From contig JAACFL010000002.1 of the NCBI GenBank assembly GCA_009937385.1, positions 1 through 32,818 on the forward strand: a stretch of DNA of 32,818 bases. Direction: 5' to 3'. A program made the translations under genes and the position numbers. Shown here in pieces: positions 25,544 to 32,818 of the stretch (position 1 is the first letter of the stretch; the number at the start of each line of letters is the position of its first letter). This stretch comes from Gammaproteobacteria bacterium. GTDB lineage: Bacteria > Pseudomonadota > Gammaproteobacteria > QNFN01. Under the pieces are notes generated by a model. The model did no database searches and had not been told where the DNA came from. It was given only the letters and a program-made list of their open reading frames with translations.

Positions 25544-26466
25544 GCTTGCGGGTCCTTGCCGGGTTGGGATTCGGGGTCGCGGTAACGGTGCAGGAGATCG
25601 GCGTAGGCGTCGATGCGACGGTCGCGCAGGAACGGCCAGATGCGCCGCAGCTCCTCGGTGCGGCCGAGCGGCAGGTCGACGACCAGCACCTCCGGGGCGT
25701 CGTCCGGGGCCTGGCCGAGCAGCTCGCCCTGCGGGCCGCAGGCAAAGCTGCTGCCCCAGAAGTCGATGCCCGGGCCACCGTTCGGATCGGGCTCGTGGCC
25801 GACGCGATTGCAGGCCAGCAGCGGCAGGTGATTGGCCACCGCGTGGCCGCGCTGCACGGCGATCCACGCCTCGCGCTGGCGCGTCTTTTCGTCGTCCGCG
25901 TCCGGTGGATGCCAGCCGATCGCGGTCGGGTAGAGCAGCAGCCTGGCGCCGGCGAGCGCCATCAGTCGCGCGGCCTCCGGGTACCACTGGTCCCAGCAGA
26001 CCAGGACGCCAAGCGGGCCGAGGCTGGTGTCGATCGGGCGGAAGCCCTGGTCGCCCGGAGTGAAGTAGAACTTCTCGTGAAAGCCCGGATCGTCGGGGAT
26101 GTGCATCTTGCGGTAGGTGCCGGCCAGGCTGCCGTCGCTGTCCAGCACCACGGCGGTGTTGTGGTAGATCCCCGCGGCACGGCGCTCGAACAGCGTCGTG
26201 ACGATCACCAGACCGAGTTCGGCGGCCAGCCGGCCCAGGTGTTGCGTGGTCGGGCCCGGGATCGGCTCGGCGAGGTCGAAGGTCTCGACCCGTTGCGCCT
26301 GGCAGAAGTAGCGCGACGGGTGAAGCTCCTGCAGCAGCACCAGCCGGGCGCCGGATGCGGCTGCCTCGCGCACCCCGGCATCGGCCGTTGCCAGGTTTCG
26401 AGCGAGCTCTTCGCTGGCGGCATGCTGCACCAGGGCGGCACGCAGGGTTTGCGGGGTGTCGTTCAC
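25540..26466 (-). CDS. aguB: Carbon-nitrogen hydrolase, N-carbamoylputrescine amidase
   Basis: ALVQHAASEELARNLATADAGVREAAASGARLVLLQELHPSRYFCQ...GTYRKMHIPDDPGFHEKFYFTPGDQGF...GVLVCWDQWYPEAARLMALAGA; GTG start; next to aguA. Confidence 0.92.
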   Translation of the reverse strand: MNDTPQTLRAALVQHAASEELARNLATADAGVREAAASGARLVLLQELHPSRYFCQAQRVETFDLAEPIPGPTTQHLGRLAAELGLVIVTTLFERRAAGIYHNTAVVLDSDGSLAGTYRKMHIPDDPGFHEKFYFTPGDQGFRPIDTSLGPLGVLVCWDQWYPEAARLMALAGARLLLYPTAIGWHPPDADDEKTRQREAWIAVQRGHAVANHLPLLACNRVGHEPDPNGGPGIDFWGSSFACGPQGELLGQAPDDAPEVLVVDLPLGRTEELRRIWPFLRDRRIDAYADLLHRYRDPESQPGKDPQA

Positions 26467-26518
26467 GGCGTTTCGCTCGACGGGGGAGGGGGATGGTAGC
26501 ACCGGCGGGCCCGGCAGC

Positions 26519-27571
26519 TCATCCACCCAGGGGCAGTCCGGCCGGCATCTGCAGGGTGGCGCAGTGCAGGCTGCCATTCTCCTCGATCAGCGCGCGCGCT
26601 GGCACGCCGATCACCTCGCGGTCGGGGAAGGCGTCGGCGAGATGCCGCTGCGCGGTGGCATCGGCCGGGTCGCCGTAGACCGGGCACAGCACGGCGCCGT
26701 TGATGATGAGGAAGTTGGCGTAGGTCGCTGCCAGGCGCCGTCCGTCGTCGGCGTGCTGCGCGGTGGGCAGTGGCAACGGCACCAATCGGTAGGTGGCGCC
26801 GTCTGCGGTGCGCAGTGCGCGCAGTTGCTGCTCCAGGTCGTGCAACGAGGCGTGTGCCGGATCGGCACGATCCGGGCAGGTGACGTGGGCGATGGTGCGC
26901 GGATCGCAGAAGCGCACCAGCGTATCGACGTGGCCGTCGGTGTCGTCGCCCGGCAGCGGTTCCACCTCGAGCCAGATCACCCGCTGCAGGCCGAGCGCGG
27001 CCGCGAGACGGCTCTCGATGTCGGAGCGCTGGAGCCCCGGGTTGCGCGTGGCGCTGTCCAGGCAACCCGCGGTGGTCAGCAGCGAGCCGAGTCCGTCGCT
27101 TTCCAGCGCCCCCCCTTCGACCACCAGCGGCTCGCGACGCAGGTGCGTGCTGCCGAACAGTCCGCGCTCGTGCAGCAGCGCGGTCGCCAGGGCGTCGTGT
27201 GCGTGAGGGTACTTGCCGCCCCAGGCGTTGAAGGCGAAGTCGACCAGCTCGACATCACCGTCGCCGGCGACCGCCAGCGGACCGTAGTCGCGCACCCAGG
27301 TGTCGTCGGTGGGCAGGCATGCGAAGTGGAGCCGGGCTCCGGGGACTCCGGTGCCCTCGAGCCCGCCACGCACGTGGTCGCGGTGCGCCTGGTCGCGGCA
27401 GATCAGCAGCAGATCCTCGCGTTCGGCGATCGCGCGGGCCAGCGCGACGTAGTCGGATTCCGCGGCGGCCAGGCGTGGGCCCCAGTCGCTGTCGGCATGC
27501 GGCCAGGCGAGCAGCACGCCGGACTGCGGCGCCCACTCGGGAAGCAGGGTCGGCGCGGCGGGATCGCGCAT
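26519..27571 (-). CDS. aguA: Agmatine deiminase
   Basis: LPEWAPQSGVLLAWPHADSDWGPRL...PTDDTWVRDYGPLAV...DFAFNAWGGKYPHAHDA...LVVEGGALESDGLGSLLTTAGCL...GDDTDGHVDTLVRF; adjacent to aguB. Confidence 0.95.
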   Translation of the reverse strand: MRDPAAPTLLPEWAPQSGVLLAWPHADSDWGPRLAAAESDYVALARAIAEREDLLLICRDQAHRDHVRGGLEGTGVPGARLHFACLPTDDTWVRDYGPLAVAGDGDVELVDFAFNAWGGKYPHAHDALATALLHERGLFGSTHLRREPLVVEGGALESDGLGSLLTTAGCLDSATRNPGLQRSDIESRLAAALGLQRVIWLEVEPLPGDDTDGHVDTLVRFCDPRTIAHVTCPDRADPAHASLHDLEQQLRALRTADGATYRLVPLPLPTAQHADDGRRLAATYANFLIINGAVLCPVYGDPADATAQRHLADAFPDREVIGVPARALIEENGSLHCATLQMPAGLPLGG

Positions 27572-27591
27572 CTTGAGGGTCCGGAAACGAC

Positions 27592-27620
27592 GACGCGCCC
27601 GTCTGGGCGACGGGCGCGTC
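27592..27620 (-). terminator. Rho-independent-type stem-loop downstream of the small secreted protein gene
   Basis: GACGCGCCCGTC-TGGGC-GACGGGCGCGTC: perfect 12-bp arms, 5-nt loop; followed by CGTTTCC on the minus strand. Confidence 0.6.
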
Positions 27621-27632
27621 GGTCGTGGTGTC

Positions 27633-27914
27633 TTAGCGGTGGACGACGCTGTGCAGGACGAGGTCGTGCTCGAAGAACACGGTGTAGCCCTCGTAGACCC
27701 AGCGCGAGATGGGCGGTTCACCGACCGAGGAGACCTTCTCCTTGGGCTCGCCGAATCGCTGGGCGACCTGGTCCATGCTCATCCCGTTGCCCGGGACGAT
27801 GACCGATACCATCGGCTCGGTGGCTGACGGTCCCTGCTGGGTCGCTGTGGACTGCGCGTGGGCCGCCGAAGCGACCAGCAGCAGGACGAGGCAACAGAGC
27901 AGCTTTTTTGTCAT
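27633..27914 (-). CDS. Small secreted hypothetical protein
   Basis: Signal peptide MTKKLLCCLVLLLVASAAHAQ; MSMDQVAQRFGEPKEKVSSVGEPPISRWVYEGYTVFFEHDLVLHSVVHR resembles small outer-membrane-assembly lipoprotein-like folds. Confidence 0.75.
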   Translation of the reverse strand: MTKKLLCCLVLLLVASAAHAQSTATQQGPSATEPMVSVIVPGNGMSMDQVAQRFGEPKEKVSSVGEPPISRWVYEGYTVFFEHDLVLHSVVHR

Positions 27915-28013
27915 CTTTGTATCCCTGACGCTTGATTCCCAAAGAAACTATAGCACCTGCCACGGCCGTGCAGTAGGGGCCGAAGAACCCGCGATCGGGC
28001 GCTGGCCCGACCG

Positions 28014-28028
28014 AAAGGGATTCCCTTT
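28014..28028. promoter_or_regulatory. Perfect dyad AAAGGG-ATT-CCCTTT upstream of the tandem TusA gene
   Basis: 6-bp arms, 3-nt spacer, about 90 nt upstream of the GTG start. Confidence 0.35.
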
Positions 28029-28119
28029 GCTGCATAAGGATATAGCCAAACAGTCTTTCACTGGAGGGGGTTCTGGTCACTAGGATGCCTCCAACCCGAA
28101 ACCCGTCCCGGAGGCCAAA

Positions 28120-28599
28120 GTGAACCCCGAATCAACCATCCCGCCCGATCTCGTACTCGATGCCCGCGGTCACCGCTGCCCGCTGCCGGTGCTCCAGGCG
28201 ACCCGCGCCGCCGCGCGCCTGCCGCGCGGCGCACTGTTGCAGGTGATCTCGGACTGCCCCGGCGCGCATGCCGACCTGCAGGCCTGGGCGCGCCAGACCG
28301 GCCGCGAGCTGCTCGAGGTGACCGAAGACGGTGACGGTGGGCAGGCCTACCTGCTGCGCAACGGTGACCGCTGGTTGCCCAGTGCCGTCCTCGACATGCG
28401 TGGTCACCCGTGCCCCGCGCCGGTGATCGAGGCGGATCGGGCCCTGTCCGGCCTGGCCGATGGAAAGGTGCTCAAGTTGCTCGGCGACTGCCGCGGTTTC
28501 GCCGACGAGGTCGATACCTGGACGCGCAGCACCGGGCGCCGGCTGCTTGGCATCGTGCCGGGCCCGTCCGGCAGCTCGGTCTCCTACATCCAGGGCTGA
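28120..28599 (+). CDS. Tandem TusA/SirA-like sulfurtransferase (two domains in one polypeptide)
   Basis: Domain 1 LDARGHRCPLPVLQATRAAARLPRGALLQVISDCPGAHADLQAWARQTGRELLEV; domain 2 LDMRGHPCPAPVIEADRALSGLADGKVLKLLGDCRGFADEVDTWTRSTGRRLLGI; two CPxP motifs; SD CGGAGG, GTG start. Confidence 0.93.
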   Translation: MNPESTIPPDLVLDARGHRCPLPVLQATRAAARLPRGALLQVISDCPGAHADLQAWARQTGRELLEVTEDGDGGQAYLLRNGDRWLPSAVLDMRGHPCPAPVIEADRALSGLADGKVLKLLGDCRGFADEVDTWTRSTGRRLLGIVPGPSGSSVSYIQG

Positions 28600-28611
28600 G
28601 CCAGGGCGCAC

Positions 28612-29406
28612 TCAGCGCGCGATTTGGCGGTCGATGGCTGCGCCCAGCTCGTCTGCTGCGCGGCGCCCGGCCTCGTCGAGTTCCACCTCGAGTGCGTCTG
28701 CGAGACGTCGCGCGGGTGCGGCGGACGGGCCGTCGCGTCCGGCCGTGAGCCGGGCCCACGCCAGCGCCTCGACCGGGTCGGGTTCGACCCCTTCACCGCT
28801 TGCGATCATCTGCGCCACGCCGAGCGCCGCGGTGGCATTGCCGAACAGCGCCGCGCGACGCAGCAGCGCATAGGCGCGCACCGGGTCGCGCTCGACACCG
28901 CGCCCCACGCGGTAGAGATGGCCGAGGTTGGCCAGCCCCTCGGGGACGTTCGCGGTGGCTGCCTTGTCGAACCAGGCTGCAGCGGCAGCCTCGTCGACGT
29001 CGACGCCACGACCCTGCACGAGCATCAGGCCGAGGTTCACCTGTGCGGCGTGCGAGCCCTGTTCGGCGGCACGCCGGTACCAGTCGACGGCCGCGAATGG
29101 ATCCTCGCGGGTGCCGAGCCCCCGGTCGTGGAGCACCCCCAGGCGGAACTGCGCATCGGCATCGCCACCCTCCGCAAGCGGCCGCCACGCTTCGAGCGCG
29201 GCCGCGAAGTCGCCGCGCCTTGCCGCGTCCTCGCCCCGTGCCGCGAGGCGTTCGGATTCGATCAAGGGCCACAACGCGAGCAGGCTCAGCGCGGCGATGA
29301 CCGCGTAGATCAGCAGCGTGACCCGTCGGTCGCCCTGGCGTGATCCCGGTCCTTGTGCCGCCGGCGGTTCGGACATGCTCTCTATACTCTGCGTCTCTTG
29401 GCGCAT
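28612..29406 (-). CDS. Membrane-anchored Sel1-like repeat protein
   Basis: TM VTLLIYAVIAALSLLALWPLI; Sel1 repeats AQFRLGVLHDRGLGTREDPFAAVDWYRRAAEQGSHAAQVNLGLMLVQGRGVDVDEAAAAAWFDKAA. Start may be ATG 29376. Confidence 0.9.
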   Translation of the reverse strand: MRQETQSIESMSEPPAAQGPGSRQGDRRVTLLIYAVIAALSLLALWPLIESERLAARGEDAARRGDFAAALEAWRPLAEGGDADAQFRLGVLHDRGLGTREDPFAAVDWYRRAAEQGSHAAQVNLGLMLVQGRGVDVDEAAAAAWFDKAATANVPEGLANLGHLYRVGRGVERDPVRAYALLRRAALFGNATAALGVAQMIASGEGVEPDPVEALAWARLTAGRDGPSAAPARRLADALEVELDEAGRRAADELGAAIDRQIAR

Positions 29407-29454
29407 GCAGGTCGTGCACTCATGTTAGCTTCAGGCGAGGAGGGCGGAGCGCCG

Positions 29455-30318
29455 ATGGCACCCGAGGAGCTGACTCTCGAAACCGCGTACCTGCGCCTGG
29501 CCGCGCAGCGCTGGCACGTCGGGGCGCCGCTGAAGGTGCTCGCGCTGCACGGCTGGCTCGACAACGCCGCGAGCTTCGCCACGCTCGCGCCGCGGCTCAC
29601 CGGCTGCGACCTGGTCGCCCTGGACCTGCCTGGTCACGGGCGCTCCGAGCATCGTCCTCCGGGCGTGCACTACCACTTCGTCGATTTCGTCCCGGACGTG
29701 CTCGCCGCGGCCGGGGCGCTGGGCTGGGCACGGTTCGCGATTCTCGGCCACTCGCTGGGCGCCGGCATCGGCTGCTTCGTCGCGGCGATCGCTCCCGGCG
29801 CCGTGACCGGGTTGGCGCTGGTCGAGGGGCTTGGCCCGTTGAGCGGCTCCCCGGACGACGATCCCGACCGGCTGGCCGAGGCGACGCGACAGATGGCCGC
29901 GCACGCGTTGCGTGAACCGCGCGTCTACCCCGACGTCGAGACCGCGGTCACGGCGAGGGTGCGGGCCGGCGGCGTGGGCAAGACGGGTGCGCGCCTGCTG
30001 GTCGAACGTGCGCTGCAGCCGACCGGGGGCGGCTTCGCATGGCGCAGCGACCCGCGCCTGCGCTACCGCTCGCCAATCTACCTCGACGAGGCGCAGGTGC
30101 TGGCGTTCCTCGCCCGGATCCGCTGCCCGGCGCAGCTGCTTACAGGGGCCGACGCGGAACTCGCGGCCCGGCCCGAATTCGCCGCGCGTTGCCGTGCCGT
30201 GCGTGGGCTCGACCACCGCGTGCTGCCCGGCGGTCATCACCTGCACCTCGATGACCCGGGGCAGGTCGTCGGACCGCTGACCTCGTTCCTGGAAGGGCTG
30301 GCCGACCCGGACGCCTGA
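29455..30318 (+). CDS. Alpha/beta hydrolase
   Basis: VLALHGWLDNAASFATLAPRL...VALDLPGHGRSEHRP...FAILGHSLGAGIGCFVAAI (GHSLG nucleophile elbow)...LPGGHHLHLDDP. Alternative start ATG 29422. Confidence 0.92.
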   Translation: MAPEELTLETAYLRLAAQRWHVGAPLKVLALHGWLDNAASFATLAPRLTGCDLVALDLPGHGRSEHRPPGVHYHFVDFVPDVLAAAGALGWARFAILGHSLGAGIGCFVAAIAPGAVTGLALVEGLGPLSGSPDDDPDRLAEATRQMAAHALREPRVYPDVETAVTARVRAGGVGKTGARLLVERALQPTGGGFAWRSDPRLRYRSPIYLDEAQVLAFLARIRCPAQLLTGADAELAARPEFAARCRAVRGLDHRVLPGGHHLHLDDPGQVVGPLTSFLEGLADPDA

Positions 30319-30323
30319 GCCGG

Positions 30324-31328
30324 TCAGGCGCTGTCGCGAAAGAACGCCAGCTGCGCGGCCTCGGGGATCTCCACGCCGGTCACCCGCGCCTGGCGCAGGA
30401 GATCCCAGAAATAGCGGTAGGAGGCGCGGTCCTGGAGCTCACCCTGGTACTGGATCGCGCCCCACGACTCGGCCTGGGCGGCGAGCAGGATCGCCGCGGC
30501 GTCCTGCACCTCGGCGTAATCGGGCTTCATCGCCTCGACGATCGGCTCGATCTGCGCCGGGTAGATGCTCCACATGCGCAGGAAACCGAACTCGGTGCGT
30601 GCGCGACGTGCGTCGCTGAACGTCGCCTCGCGGTTCTTGAGATCGAGCGAGACGTTGTGCGCGGGGACCAGGCCGTTGGCCAGCGCCGCGGCGACCAGTT
30701 CGGCCTTGGCACGCGCCAGCAGGCGGTGTTCGAACTGGCCCGGGCTGCGCATCGCCGCGGCCGGGATCGCGCCGTGATGGCTGCTGACGAAGTCCATCAG
30801 ACCGAAATCGATGACCCGCAGCCACGGGGCGGTCGCGATCTTCCACACGTCACGCAGTGCCCCGTGGGTCTCGACGAGGACGTGCACCGGGATCTCGCGT
30901 GACAGGCCGGCAGCCACGACGCGCTGCTGCAGGTAGTCGACGACCGTGAAGACCTGATCGGCCGCGGTCGGCTTGGGGATGGTGAGGTGGGCTATCCGCG
31001 CGCCGGCCCCGTCGACCAGGACGTCGATGTCGCGCTGCCAGTGTGGATGGCTCGGATCGTGAATGCGCACACCGGCCATGTCGAAGCGGTTGGCATCGCT
31101 GTTCAGTACGTCCGCCACCATCTGCGCGTGCTCCGCCTCGCGTCCGGACGGCGCGCCGTCCTCGCAATCGCACGTGACGTCGAAGATCGGGCCGAGCTCC
31201 TGCTGGAGCGCCAGTGCCTTGCGCATCAGTTTCTCGGTTCCGGCGTAGTGGTCACATGCGGTGATCACCGGAAAACGCTTCTCAGCGGTAAACAGGGCGT
31301 CTTCGGGATGTATCAAGGAACTATCCAT
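30324..31328 (-). CDS. HpcH/HpaI aldolase/citrate lyase family (CoA-ester lyase)
   Basis: VTCDCEDGAPSGREAEHAQMV...MAGVRIHDPSHPHWQRDIDVLV...LTIPKPTAADQVFTV...IPVHVLVETHGALRDVWKIA...RVIDFGLMDFVSSHHGAIP. Confidence 0.9.
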   Translation of the reverse strand: MDSSLIHPEDALFTAEKRFPVITACDHYAGTEKLMRKALALQQELGPIFDVTCDCEDGAPSGREAEHAQMVADVLNSDANRFDMAGVRIHDPSHPHWQRDIDVLVDGAGARIAHLTIPKPTAADQVFTVVDYLQQRVVAAGLSREIPVHVLVETHGALRDVWKIATAPWLRVIDFGLMDFVSSHHGAIPAAAMRSPGQFEHRLLARAKAELVAAALANGLVPAHNVSLDLKNREATFSDARRARTEFGFLRMWSIYPAQIEPIVEAMKPDYAEVQDAAAILLAAQAESWGAIQYQGELQDRASYRYFWDLLRQARVTGVEIPEAAQLAFFRDSA

Positions 31329-31496
31329 AACATCATGTATTTAATAAGCATTAATCTGGATGCCGACTGAGGTGAGCGGCACCCCCCGGGGCAGCGAGTC
31401 TAACCGACGCCGCATCCGTTCGTCAGGCGTTTGCGTGATCGCGGTCAACCCATGATATTGCAGCGCAACATCCAAGCCACTAGCATTTGACTGTCT

Positions 31497-31511
31497 CGCC
31501 CAATTTGGGCG
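31497..31511. promoter_or_regulatory. Perfect 15-nt palindrome CGCCCAA-T-TTGGGCG upstream of the small membrane protein gene
   Basis: Read directly; centre at 31504, 23 nt before ATG 31527. Confidence 0.4.
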
Positions 31512-31526
31512 CCACGGGCTTGCAGC

Positions 31527-31709
31527 ATGGAATTCTGGCAGCAGTTGCTCCTCGGTGCGCTCGCGGTCGGTGCCCTCTGGCTGTTCCTGCCTTCGGCGAA
31601 GCGTGCGATGCGTGATGCACCGAGCGGCAGCTCTTCGGACTGGATGGGACTGCTGTTACCGATCGCCGCGGTCGTGGCGTTCGTCCTGTTGCTGATCGCC
31701 CTGATCTGA
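31527..31709 (+). CDS. Small two-TM membrane protein
   Basis: MEFWQQLLLGALAVGALWLFLPSAKRAMRDAPSGSSSDWMGLLLPIAAVVAFVLLLIALI; stop followed directly by the GT2 ATG. Confidence 0.7.
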   Translation: MEFWQQLLLGALAVGALWLFLPSAKRAMRDAPSGSSSDWMGLLLPIAAVVAFVLLLIALI

Positions 31710-31710
31710 C

Positions 31711-32718
31711 ATGAACCGAACACACCCCCAGGTCTCCATACTGATGCCGGTCCGCGACGGCGGAGAGCACCTGCGCACTGCGGTCGACAGCATTCTCGGG
31801 CAGACCCTCGACGACATTGAACTGGTGTTGGTTGACGACGGATCCCGAGACGACGCGATCGCGCATCTCGATGCGATCGATGACGACCGGCTGCAGCGCT
31901 TCGCCAACCCGGGGCAAGGGATCGTCAGCGCGCTCAATTACGCGGCGTTCATGGCGCGTGGCGACTACATCGCGCGCATGGATTCCGACGACGTGGCGTT
32001 TCCCGAGCGCCTCGAGCGCCAGGTCGAACTCCTCGAGCGCGAGCCCGGCGTGGGCATCGTCGGCGCGGAGGTCGAGATCTTCGCCGAGGATGGCGTGGGG
32101 GAGGGGTATCGCCGCTACGAGCAGTGGGTCAATGGCCTGCGGTCGCCGGCGGACATCGCGCGCGAGATCTTCGTCGAAAGCCCGATTCCACATCCGACAG
32201 CGATGCTCTCGAGCCGACTGTTCAGGGCCCTCGGCGGGTATCGCGAAGTGGCCTGGGCCGAGGATTACGATCTCTGGCTTCGCGCCCACCTGCAGGGTGT
32301 GGGCATGGCCAAGCCGGACGGGGTGCTGCTGCAGTGGCGTGATCGTGAAGGGCGCCTGTCCCGGGCCGACAGCAGGTACACCGTCGAGCGCTTCCTGGAC
32401 GCCAAGGCGCACTACCTGGCCCGGTCACGACTGCGTAACAGGGCGGCCGTGATCTGGGGCGCCGCGCCGACCGGAGCACGCCTGCATGACGCGCTGGCAC
32501 GCGAGGGGGTCACCACGTCGGCATTCATCGATATCGACCCCAAGAAGATCGGGGGCCGCAAGCGTGGCTGCCCGGTGTTGCCGGCCGAGGCGGCTGCCGA
32601 GGTGGCGCCGGCGCTGATCATCGGCGCGGTGGGCTCGCGGGGTGCGCGGGCCAGCATCCGCACCGAGCTCGACGGTCACGGCATGGTGGAGGGTGAGGAT
32701 TACCTGTTCGCAGCGTGA
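31711..32718 (+). CDS. Glycosyltransferase family 2 with C-terminal Rossmann-like extension
   Basis: VSILMPVRDGGEHLRTAVDSILGQTLDDIELVLVDDGSRDDAI...GDYIARMDSDDVAFPERLERQ...WAEDYDLWLRA; C-terminal VIWGAAPTGARLHDALAREGVTTSAFIDIDPKKIGG. Confidence 0.92.
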   Translation: MNRTHPQVSILMPVRDGGEHLRTAVDSILGQTLDDIELVLVDDGSRDDAIAHLDAIDDDRLQRFANPGQGIVSALNYAAFMARGDYIARMDSDDVAFPERLERQVELLEREPGVGIVGAEVEIFAEDGVGEGYRRYEQWVNGLRSPADIAREIFVESPIPHPTAMLSSRLFRALGGYREVAWAEDYDLWLRAHLQGVGMAKPDGVLLQWRDREGRLSRADSRYTVERFLDAKAHYLARSRLRNRAAVIWGAAPTGARLHDALAREGVTTSAFIDIDPKKIGGRKRGCPVLPAEAAAEVAPALIIGAVGSRGARASIRTELDGHGMVEGEDYLFAA

Positions 32719-32818
32719 TTTCGGTTCACTCACGTGGACAGTTAGACAGTTAGGCGTCCCTGGCTCCGCAGACGTATGTGAAATATATAAATAACATTAG
32801 TTAATTAAAGTAACACAC

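Noticed and set aside
1-32818. CRISPR array, tRNA/rRNA genes, transposases, phage genes or a known defence system
   Set aside because: Looked for regularly spaced repeats and recognisable RNA genes or protein motifs; none seen.

Overview
This is a GC-rich, gene-dense chromosomal window, probably from a gammaproteobacterium with sulfur-metabolism leanings (an inference from gene content). Most of it is core genome. Recognisable blocks are: a left-edge membrane transporter fragment; an ECF sigma/anti-sigma pair; Smr; surE-pcm-yqaA-nlpD-rpoS; alaC-hom-thrC; recJ-NYN/cold-shock; two tandem AraC regulators; a patch of small orphan ORFs with a Sel1 protein; a periplasmic rhodanese; a c-di-GMP block (GAF-GGDEF, PhnD-GGDEF-EAL, stand-alone RAM domain, small lipoprotein); DUF2892 with a Crp/Fnr regulator; aguA-aguB-DAHP synthase; a tandem TusA protein; an alpha/beta hydrolase; a CoA-ester lyase; and a GT2 glycosyltransferase. 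I saw no CRISPR array, tRNA/rRNA gene, transposase or recognised defence island. The best candidates for follow-up are the c-di-GMP operon with two degenerate GGDEF domains plus a RAM protein, an interleaved inverted repeat (possible pseudoknot) at the RAM stop codon, the duplicated TusA protein with four paired cysteines, AraC-type direct repeats 31 bp apart, and hairpins next to start sites. All calls come from reading sequence and translations. No database search or folding program was run.
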